Positions 54,360 through 64,000 of a stretch of 64,000 nt of DNA are shown here, one piece after another. This DNA comes from Dromaius novaehollandiae (taxonomy: Eukaryota; Chordata; Aves; Casuariiformes; Dromaiidae), in the NCBI RefSeq assembly GCF_036370855.1, contig NC_088102.1:70627601-70691600 (forward strand), in the 5' to 3' direction. The notes under the pieces are model-generated. The model ran no database searches. It had not been told where the DNA came from and was given only the letters and a program-made list of their open reading frames with translations. Both the position numbers and the translations under genes were made by a program. How positions within the stretch are numbered: position 1 is the first letter of the stretch; each line of letters begins with the position of its first letter.

Positions 54360-55854
54360 GGAGACCGCCTGAGGGCTGCAGATAAATAAATCGGTTTGTA
54401 GATGTAGTTAGAGCTTGTTACTCAATGAGCAGGAAAAAAAAACCCACAGATCGCAACCGCAGAGCGATATGAGTAGGAGGCTAAACACTCGCGGGGACCA
54501 CGGCACATCGGAAATGAGTGAGGTGCACGTGAGGGACCGGCACGGCACTGGGAACAGGTCATTGCCAACAAAAGCGCGAGGCTGGCTCTGCAAGCGGACA
54601 CGCGAGGCAGCTGGGGCACATCGCAGCCGGGCTGTGCTGGTGGGTGACTTTGCAGCCACGAGATGGCCCCGTGTGCTGGCTCGGCCCGGGGACCGAATTG
54701 CTGAGACGCGACAAAAAACTATGCACGTGTCATATTTACAGACCTGCATATAAAAATCCCTCTATGTGTGTAGATATATATTTATTGGTTAAAGGTTTTT
54801 CTTGGGTAAACGAAACCCTGAAAGGGAAAGGGATGCTTTTGCACCGGAATTCAGTCAGCAAGAAACAACCCTTTCGTCCTCACTGCGGTTTCGTTTTTAG
54901 GTAAAGCTTAGGGAATCCTGCCACGATGCAAACTGCAGAGATAGCAGCCCACTGCTTTTCTTTTCCCACCTTCTGCTCCTTCTGCAAGGCAATACTTGAG
55001 CATCTCGGTTGGTCTGGTCCAACCAAATTTTTTTTTTAGCAGTTGCCTTATAACACCAGAGTGAGGGAGGCAATTAGGGGAGTGGTAATTACCCCCTTGT
55101 GAAGACATCTCGCCAGGAGTCTAATTGCAGGTGTCACCATCTAATGAGCCCTCTAATGTCCCCACACCACCGCGAGGTCTGACACCTGCGGGGAAACACC
55201 CCGTCGGGAGACCACCGCAACGCTCGAGTAACCCGGACCACCGCCAGCGCTCGCTTCGGAGCACGTGAATCGCGACGGCGGCCCAGCAAAGCCGGCTCCC
55301 GCGTGCCAACATCATCGCTGCCTTTTGAGCCTCTCAGCAAGTCATGGGTGCTCTTTGCAGCCCTGTTAAAACAATCAGCTATTTCGGGGCAGTGTACAGA
55401 GAGGGAAAGCGATGCTGATGCACTGGGCGTTTCTGCAAGGGAAGACTGTTTCTACAGGTGCCACCCACAACATCAGGTTTGACAAGCGCTGCGTAACCGA
55501 TATCGGATCATTCGGCTCAGGGAATTTCGCTTGCCTTTGCATTGCTCATAAATGGTGTTTTTCTAGGAAAGGTGGTCACCAGCATTATTTTTGGTGGGAT
55601 ATGCAGAGCATGGGATGGGCGCTTTTGCTCTCTGGGCGTTCAAGCACAGGGAGGTAGCTCTAACGCCAGGAAGACCACTTGGAAGGACCATTTCAGATTT
55701 CATTTCCCCGTGTTACAGTCACCCAGTCCCTGAGTGGCTGAAACAGCTTAATTCTCTGTGATCACACTCGCTTTATTGAAAGGAAAGACTTTACACAGTG
55801 TAAACTGGCTTCTTTTAAAGATGTCCAGGCCTGGAGGGCACTGATGGGATTTAA

Positions 55855-55925
55855 TTGCCCCGAGCAGCCCCACCTGGACCCCCACCACTGGCCCAGGAGC
55901 CCCAGTTAAGCTCAGCCTGGACCTC
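55855..55925. repeat. Interspersed repeat fragment, copy 2
   Basis: GCAGCCCCACCTGG, CCAGGAGCCCC and GTTAAGCTCAGCCTGG occur in the same order and orientation as in the copy at about 13981-14060. Family not identified. Confidence 0.5.
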
Positions 55926-58900
55926 AGCCCCTCTTTCCTGGATGGACCCTGGCTCTGCTCACCTCCCCTACCCTTAAAAGGCAAGATAATTTTGGATTTG
56001 AAGTGTTGTGGAAGTCTTGCTTTAAGATGAGGGCCAAGATCCACGTTTGACTTTTCAGCTGTGGGATCTGGCTTTTGTTATTTTGGGGGGGGGGTCTGGA
56101 ACTTAATGTTATTGAGATGATTCATCGTGCTCATTAACGAGCTCATAACCGTCAATAATTGATTGCTGGCACTACTGCTGCAATTAATTCTATAGCTAAT
56201 TAATAATGATTACAAAGATTAATTATTCCGAGGATTTCATGGTTCTTTCACCAGGGCTTAGAGAAGGGTATAGTGAGATGGCTGAAGCACAAAATTATTT
56301 TGGCATCCGTGTGCATTTAAAGCAGCAATCCCTTTTCTTGAACAGTATTTTGGCCAAAGTAATCCTCTAATACCTCTTCCCCTCCGTTCCCATTCCTGGA
56401 TGCCGGTAAAAGTTAACCCCAAGCAGTCAAATTTGGCTGATGACTGGTGGGAGACAGCTCAGGAGGGTGCTGGGACCCCTCAGCACAGCCCAGGGCTTGG
56501 TGGCAACAGAAAGGGGAGGAGGTGTTTTGGGGGGATTTGGAGGAGTTTCTACAGAGTTTCTCGCAGCCCAGCAAGCTGTGGGGTTGTTGGGCTGAGATCA
56601 AGCCTGGATACAAGGACCCACCTGCAAGGACAGTGGTGGAGGGAGAGTTTAAATAACCACCTTCACTTATTTCTCCTTTTATGACCTGATCACTGAGAGT
56701 TGTCTGTTTTTGCAAGGATTACTTGTTGCGGTTTATAATCTGCTGAGGTTCAAAAGCTTTTTCGGGAACACTCAGTTGAAAGAAAAACTCCACATGGAGC
56801 CACATCAAAGCTTGGGCTGATCTGGGACCCAACCGCAAGAAGATCTGGAGACTTCTGTTTTTATTTGTTTATTTAATTATTAAATTTTGTTCCTCAAAGA
56901 TGTGCAGAGGACGCTCACAGCAAGGAAACTGGGAACCTTCTTGTTTCTTCCCTGGGATCTCCCTGTGTTAGGGGCCCGATGCAGATTGTCTGCTGCCCCA
57001 TTGCAGGGCTGGGGAGCAATATCCTCCCCTGGACCTCAGGGACCTCCCCTGAGGACCTCCCCAGGTCCTCCAGCGATCAGAGCAAGGGTCTCCTGCTGAA
57101 AAGGCCCCGGTGCTGCTGATGGTTTGTGCAAACCATCTCTGCAGAAGATGCCCAGAAATCCCCATTTCTCTATCGAGCTCTGCTGGCAGTTCCCCGGACT
57201 CCTCTCCCAGAGCACAGATGAGAGGGTAGCATGCCATCCAAGAAGCTTGCGTGGGTGTCTCTCAGCTAACTTCAGGCACTGACATTTCATTATATCCCGC
57301 ACTGCTTGTGAGTGAACCTATGGGGTGTACACCGTGCTGAGAGACACCATATATTAAGGAAGAAGTAGGATGTAGTCCTTATGGAAAACGCTTGCTTTCT
57401 GCTGTGAGATGAATACAGCGTGGTTTGGTAGGAGGAAGTTCGACCTGTGGAAACATCACAAGAACGGATCAAGCGAAGAGCAGGGTAAAGCGACAGCTTC
57501 TAGTCTCTTCTCCGATCTCGTTTTCCTGGGACTTGGCTGGCTCACAAGGAACAAGCGATCTCTGGGGTGTATGGACGCTGCATATAGATTGCCTCGCAAT
57601 CTAGATAGAGGGAAGGATTTCTCTGGCACATGCACATATTTGCAAAGCTTTGCATGGCCCACGGTTTCAGAGCTTTGCATCTACCGCTTGCCAATATCTT
57701 CACTCCTTGACTGTGAGCAGATGTTCACAGAAGACATGAGTGATCGTTCAACAAACAAATACACCGACACCCAGCGTAATAAAAGGCTGTTTTTATTTCG
57801 AGATCAAAGCTGGCTTGTCTCTTTTTCCCCATAATGATTTCTCAAGAATGTGCTTCTTCATTTCAGCTAAAAGACCCATGCATGGTACAAAAGACACGTA
57901 AAGCACCGAGCATGAATTTTGGAAAGGAGAGTGACCCAGAAAGAGCGCTGACTTGATTTTGTGGGTTGCTTGCTGCCCCAGGCACAGCCCTCCCCTCTGA
58001 CTGAGACACGTTGCCGGAGCTGCCGGAGGGCAGCGCGAGGCTGAAACACCAGAAGAAAAGGATGGTTTTGCACGTGCTGGGCCCACCAGCCAGTGGTGGA
58101 GACGTGTGGGCTGTCACGGATTATAATCTGCTTTTCTTCCATTGAGTCAGGAAATGGTCTTCTCAACACGGCGAAATCCCCTAAACTGAGCTCTTTTATT
58201 TCACTTTCCAAACGAAGCTGCTGCCCGGTTTTTCTCTCTTGGCTCTGCGTCAGGCTCTTTCATCACCGCTCTGCCTTTTCTTGTGTTTGGCTTGTAAAAG
58301 AGCTTCTTGTAAGGGAGTACGGGTGATGAGGAACAGCGCATCGATGAAACCAAAACTAAAGCCTGGGAAACGGCCAGGAGAAGCCTTTCGCTAGAAACAC
58401 CGAACTGGAAATTCAAGGCACAGCGCTCTCGGGTGACGCACGGAAGACTCCGGGGCGGCTGCACATCCATCATCCCCGGCGACGCCAGCGGAGGAAGCAG
58501 CTCCTGTTCGGCAGCTGTGCCGAGCGCTCACGCAACGCTGCTCCCCGTGCCAGGGAGCAGCTTCGCCTCTCCTTGCTCTTAGGTCACGAGTCCTGCAGTT
58601 GTTGATGGCTTTTATCCTGGCATCATAGCCAGCAGTCTTGTCATTATCAGAAAAAAATCAATTATCGATTTTAATTTATTTATTAAGACAAAAAAAACAG
58701 GCTAAATCAAGTCCAAGTTTTGCACAGAAAAGTCTGGAGGTTCACAAATAAATCAATTGGGAATTGCTTCAATAAGAGATTATTCCCAATTATTTTTAAT
58801 TTTTAATATTTTATCTTTAATGATTTTTAACCTGCTCTTATGATTTTGGGGCACTTTGGGGATTTATACTCATTCGCAGCATCATGGAACCACTTTTAGG

Positions 58901-61900
58901 GGGGAAAAAAAACCCAATCCACTTTTAAGTAGCTCCTTGCCAATGGAAGTAGGGATTTTCTGTTATCATTCAAGCAGGGGGCCTTTAGGGGACTCCAAGC
59001 CGGTGACGTAGAGGAAGGATAAAACTGGCTACTGCTCTTTGTCTGAATACTTTAAGAGGGAAAAAACAGCCTCTGTAAGGGAGATGGATTCCCAAGTAAT
59101 CCAGCTGTTGGGCTCCCACACACCTGTTGCCATTTGACTTTCTGTAAAAATCACAGTTATGGTGTTGAGGGAAATATTAATGGATTGAAGACCAGGATGG
59201 CAAAAGCTGGCATTTGGAGTGCCTAGATGATCTAGTGGTCTACAGTTTTCTGGAGGTACCTACATCGAGCCTGAAAATGAGACTTTCATGCTCCACCCTT
59301 GGACAAGCAGCACTGCTGAACTGGTATTTCCATTCTCCCTGGCGCTGGCAAGACCTTGCCTGAGTGTTGCCCGCAGCACCTGACACCTTCCCACAGAGAA
59401 GACAAGCACTGAAGAGAGCAACGGCAACGCTCAAAGCCTAGAAAATATCGCTGATGGGCAACAGATTGAAAACACGCGGCTGTGAACTCTGCAGAAGAAA
59501 AGACGGCGTGTAAAGGCACACGAAAAAAAAGGAGGGAGAAGAAATGTATCTTTGTCACTGGTGGAAAAGAGAAGAAATGATGGCTTAAATTGCCCCCCAA
59601 AGATTATATTTAATCATAGGAGGAAACTGCTAGTTGTCAGGGCAGTCAAGCTCTGGGAAAGACTGCGGTGGAGGGTGACAGCCTCCATCGCTGGTAGCTG
59701 CCCTCCTGCAGTAGGCTGGAGGGACGAGCTAAGGGACCTCCTTTCCTTCCCGTCTCATTTCCAACACGTCTCTGATTTCCATTCTTATGTGTTTGGCTGC
59801 TCTTGCAGGTAGCTGTCCTTGTCTGCAGTCTCCGTCTGAGCCTGGAAAGGGTGACTGCCCTCTTCCAGGGGGCTCCTGGGGGTACAGGCAATTAACCTAA
59901 TGAGAGAAAAAAGCATTAGAAGAGGGTCCAAGTTGCAGTAATCCAAATTAAGGTGTGAAATTGTGCAAAATGTGAGGATTTGGGGTGGTGGTTCAAACCT
60001 GTTGTGGAGAACGTACAGGAGCTAGACTACACTGGGTGTGCAGATCGGAATGAACCCAGACTTTGGAAATTTGGTTTACAGTTTAGGATAGTTTGAGGTA
60101 TTATTTCAACATGAAAGCTGTCCTGGAGGCACAACCGAGCACTGAGATACAGCCAGCTCCTACCAAGCTTTGCCCACCAACTTCCATCATCCTGAAGACC
60201 TATAATGGATGACGGTGCTTTTGAAATCTGTCCCTGATGTTCCTTAGGTCTGCAGAGATGTCTCAGGCCCAGGAGAAGCAATTATCAGCTATGCTGATGT
60301 TTTGTTTTCCTCGTGTTTTGGGGTTTTTTTTTTTCCAAAGGAAGGTTAATTACACCCCAATGTGCTGTCATATGACTTGATCCAAATTAAGGGCAACAAC
60401 TATGGGGTGAGGGAAAGCCACAGCCATAATGCAAAAGAGGAAACACCTCTCTTGAACAAAACAAGAGGGAGTTCTCTCACCTATGCACCAATATCTAAAG
60501 TGTCCCCAACAAGCCATCTCCTCCTGAAGCAGAGAGTAGTAGCTCAGCAATGGACATGTGAAATTAAATGGGATGATCCTGCACCCACAGTATCTAAGCC
60601 GGAGCAATTCCAGGTTTTTTTCTGGCTGTGTCCTCCACGGCTGGAGCACTCTACAGACGATGAAGAGGAAGAGCTAAGCATGAGCCTTTGGCGAACGCAT
60701 GTACCTGTGAGACCTTGTCCTTCTGCCAGGCTGGACCGAAATAGGCTGCCGGGTTTTACTGTTATTAGGAGAACATCAAAATGTGTATAGATCCCCCCCC
60801 CGCCCCAGACATAGCTGCAGCAGTATTTCCCAAAGAAGCCAAGCTAATAAATATTGCATCAGACAGTAAAGGAAGGGATGTTTGAAGTGCCACATTTATT
60901 TTGCCGCTGGTGTATGGCCATAAAGCCGGTGGGCCTATTTCATATGAAGTATGAATTCATAATTATAAGTAATAAAAGATTCACATAAAGTGCATATTTC
61001 GTGTACGAAATGCCGCAGAAATAGCAGGCTCGCTCTGGTGTGAGAAGCCGTGCTTGTAGTTACCGCCACATTTTTAAGGAAGAATGTGTCTTTTTAGAGT
61101 AGCTCTTTGGAAAGAAATGCTGAATAGACTGAATGAACACAATGGGAGAACTTCAAAAGAAAATAAAAATGTCCCTTGTAAGCAATGTTGTATCTTTGTA
61201 TTATGAGCCCGCACTCTGCAAAGGTAATTGAAAATTAGCTAAATGTTGCTTGGAGTTTCCTTGCTAGCTGAGCGTGTGAGTTTAGAGCTGCAGATCTGCA
61301 GGCCCTGGCTGAAGTGAGGTGCAGGAGGAACTGGAGCAGGCCGTACACATCGGCAAATCAGTTTTCCAGACCGAAAAGCCAGATTTTCCTCAGCCCTCGC
61401 TATTTTTTCCCCCAGTCCCCTTTTTACAGAAGTGAGCAAGTTCAGTGAGGCCACAAAAGAAGTACTGCTCTGGATTTCAGTCAGTGCTGTTCTTTTTTTT
61501 TTTTTTAATGGTCTCAATTGCAAGTGAAGAAAAAACAGAAAAGCAAGCAGCTTTGGAAACGTATATTGGTTTTTGGACAGGGCACCAAGGACTGCTCCCA
61601 TAGGACATGCAAGAGGTGGTCAGGAAGAGCATGTGCAACCGAAGCTGTCCTGCACACCACCCAGGAACCATGTAGGGCTCTGCAAGCTGGGAAGACTTGG
61701 TTGCAAGCAATTTGCCTCAGCAGAAGAAACTGCTTTGCCTGAAGTGGCTCCAGCTGCCTGGGAAGAGCGGGGAGCCATGCAAGGATGCGGGAGGAGCCAT
61801 GTGCCAGAGACAGGAGGGGATCCGCTGTTATCATGACATGTGGGTACCAGAGTCTGTCATAAGTACTTTCAGGAGACAAGTTTGAGGGTAGCTGGTTATT

Positions 61901-62486
61901 CCTGCAGCTTGCATTATATTCACGCCAACATCTCGTCCGGGCCCCTCTGCTCTTTGTCCTCCCGCCCTGGTGGCTCTGATCCGAACGTACCATTTTCTAC
62001 AGTCATTGCCTATTACGGCGTAAGCACAACCTGCTTCTGCCATTGCTTATCGCTTCTGCCACTGCTTTGTATAGCACCCTGTCTTCCCAAGGCTGCACAG
62101 GGGCTCACGCCCTAAGAGAAAAAATACAGACCTTCCCACACATTATGGTGCTCCATTATATGAGTTGGCATCGGACTATTGTAAGTAAAACACAAAACAG
62201 CATTGATTTTCTGCAGACAGAATACACAGCCAGAGGAAAATTACAGCTGGCCCTCAGTCAAGCTTTGTCTTGTGTCAAGGATTTGCTCTGCCCTGGTATT
62301 TTCTCTCTGCACGTGGTCTCGGACAGCCCTCCCTGGAGAACGCTTCCTCTACGCAGAAAATAACATCACAAAAGCAGCAGCAGCACAAGTTGGCCCCCAA
62401 GACAAACATTACTGTTTGTACATTAGTGCACGCTTTGCAAAAAAGCGGCGGTGTGTCCGCGTGGGATGGTGCCCGCCACGCTACAG

Positions 62487-63423
62487 TCACATAGAAAATT
62501 TCCTCCTCTGCATCAGCCTCCCCAGCGCAGCCTTCACCTCCTGGTTCCTCAGGCTGTAGACGAGGGGGTTCAGCATGGGGATGGCCATGGTGTAGAGCAC
62601 AGCAGACACTTTGTCGTCTTCCGCTGAGAAGCGGGAGCTGGGGCGCACGTAAATAAAGAAGAGGGTCCCGAAGAACAAGGTGACCGCAGCCAGGTGGGAA
62701 GTGCATGTGCTGAAAGCTTTGCGCCGGCCCGCGACGGAGCGGATCCTCAGGATGGCTGTGAGGATGTAGGCGTAGGAGACAAGGATAACGCCGCTGCTCA
62801 GCGTGCCAAGCACGAAGGACAGGGTGAGAAGCACCAGCCTGTTGGTGCGCGTGTTCGAGGAGGAGCAGGAGATCACTGCGGGGATATCGCAGAAGAAGTG
62901 GTTGACCACACTGGGCTTGCAGAAGCGTAGCTGGAAAGTAAGGCTGGTATGTGTCACGGCATTCACAACCCCCACCAGGTACGGGCCAACCTACCAGCCA
63001 GGCACAGATTTTGGGGGACATGATGACAGCGTAGAGCAGAGGTTTGGAAATGGCCACGTAGCGGTCATAGGCCATCGCTGCCAGGAGGTAGCACTCGGTA
63101 GCCACAAAGAGGCTGAAGAACCACATCTGCGCGGCGCACTGAGGATGTGAAATGGCTTTCTGCTGAGCGAAGAAGTTGGCCAGCATCTGGGGGGTGACCA
63201 CGGAGGAGTAGCAGAAGTCTACAAGGGATAGGTTACTGAGGAAGAAGTACATGGGGGTGTGAAGCTGAGGGTCAATAGAGATTAAAAACATCATCCCGAG
63301 ATTCCCCACTAATGTGACGACGTAGCTCACCAGGAAAAACAAGAAAAGGGGAATCCGCAGTTCCAGGCAGTCTGAAAAACCCTCAAGAATGAACTCCATC
63401 GCTTCTGTGCAGTTTTCTACCAT
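62487..63423 (-). pseudogene. Class II olfactory receptor with one frame disruption
   Basis: A seven-transmembrane odorant receptor of the family 5/8/9 type. The first part (from the ATG at 63421-63423) has the glycosylation site [12 protein letters not shown] in TM1, [18 protein letters not shown] in TM2 and MAYDRYVAI at the end of TM3. The frame then shifts by one base at about 62980-62990, just at TM4. The second part continues [41 protein letters not shown] and [15 protein letters not shown], ending RRKFSM at 62490. Everything else is intact and of normal length (about 312 residues), so it is either a very young pseudogene, a segregating null allele, or a sequencing error. It sits in the position next to MPEG1 where mammals also have OR5-group receptors. 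Confidence 0.88.
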
Positions 63424-64000
63424 CCTTTCTTGCTAGCCTGTGTGAACTAAAAAAAAGCCAACATATGGGCTAGTGTTAGATAGCTCAGTAGCCGTGCCCT
63501 GGTAGTCCTAGGAGATAATCTCACAGGGCTGGCAACTGCTTTTCTATCGAAATGGGTTGTAGGACTGGAAACACTTCTGAATCATCTTTAATCCTTGTGG
63601 GCAGCTCTACCAAATCCTTCTTTTCAGGAGCTAATCCAGCTCCTTCAGGACTTAATTGCTTACCACTTACTTTCTTACTGCAGAGTTGAAATCAGCTATG
63701 CTGTGCTGGGTGATCAAAATGTTTCCTTGTCAGATGGTGTCCAGATACTACAAATAATGTTTAAAAAAAGGTCACAGAGTGGGGAGAGAGGTGCCTGCCT
63801 GCCCGGGGAGGTGCCCTGGAGGAAGGGGGGCTACTGGGTCTGGGAGGAACTGAGCATGCATTTGGGGGAGACGACTGGCTCAGGGGGAGATGGCCGAGGG
63901 TGGTAGGGAAGCAGACCTGAAGCTCCAGGAAAAGAGGAAGACTTTCCAACATCTCTGGAGAGCCTGAGGGATCTGTGGACTCCAAGAAGGTGTGAAATCT
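63424..64000. other. Sequence upstream of the olfactory receptor
   Basis: No gene or repeat was recognised. As OR genes usually have non-coding 5' exons some kilobases upstream, part of this may be OR intron. Confidence 0.4.

Larger units (their letters stand above)
52961..62486. other. Gene-poor interval between MPEG1 and the olfactory receptor
   Basis: About 9.5 kb with no recognisable protein or RNA gene. It holds a T-rich tract at 54312-54359, a repeat fragment near 55855-55925, and AT-rich stretches at 56100-56230 and 58650-58820. A 142-codon plus-strand ORF at 60362-60790 has no recognisable domain and is probably chance. Confidence 0.6.

Noticed and set aside
54955-55060. Possible CR1 3' end (TTGGTCTGGTCCAACC)
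   Set aside because: Only a short stem-like match resembles CR1, and no further CR1 blocks follow, so it was not called.
60362-60790. 142-codon plus-strand ORF in the MPEG1-OR interval
   Set aside because: No recognisable domain, no CpG promoter and no splice context; moderate length can arise by chance in 9.5 kb.

Overview
The window is avian nuclear DNA. Seven intron-bearing or single-exon vertebrate genes can be read through their splice sites, in the order CTNND1(+) - LPXN(-) - DIRS gag-like gene(-) - ZFP91(+) - CNTF(+) - DTX4(+) - MPEG1(-) - olfactory receptor(-). A bird source is suggested by the CNTF protein, which reads like chicken CNTF (growth-promoting activity), by very short introns and intergenic gaps, and by GC-rich exons with long G or C runs. 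The gene order follows human 11q12.1. However, the olfactory receptor cluster that lies between CTNND1 and LPXN in mammals, and the GLYAT/FAM111 block between CNTF and DTX4, are not present here.

Layout. 1-1872 is CpG-rich CTNND1 intron. 1873-9102 holds the last 15 coding exons of CTNND1 (armadillo repeats and C-tail), followed by its 3' UTR to about 10.7 kb. LPXN lies tail-to-tail at 11467-14378, with a G-rich minisatellite in one intron. At 15866-17755 is an intact single-exon 629-codon gene whose product resembles the gag protein of DIRS1-like retrotransposons, the same source as the LAP2-alpha-specific domain of mammalian TMPO. It sits head-to-head with ZFP91 (18823-34651, 11 coding exons) across a CpG island carrying ZNF143, NRF1, ETS, YY1, NF-Y and Sp1-type motifs. 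CNTF (38752-39459) follows ZFP91, then DTX4 (43406-48554, 9 coding exons), then single-exon MPEG1 (50608-52731) tail-to-tail with DTX4. About 9.7 kb without a recognisable gene leads to a class II olfactory receptor (62487-63423) with one reading-frame disruption.

The genes do not form an operon or one pathway. They are p120-catenin (adherens junctions), leupaxin (leukocyte adhesion adaptor), ZFP91 (zinc-finger E3 ligase), CNTF (cytokine), Deltex-4 (Notch-linked E3 ligase) and perforin-2 (phagosomal pore former). Promoter motifs fit this: an Ets-IRF composite element sits next to LPXN, a full CRE upstream of DTX4, and housekeeping motifs between the DIRS-derived gene and ZFP91. The most unusual item is the intact DIRS gag-like gene.
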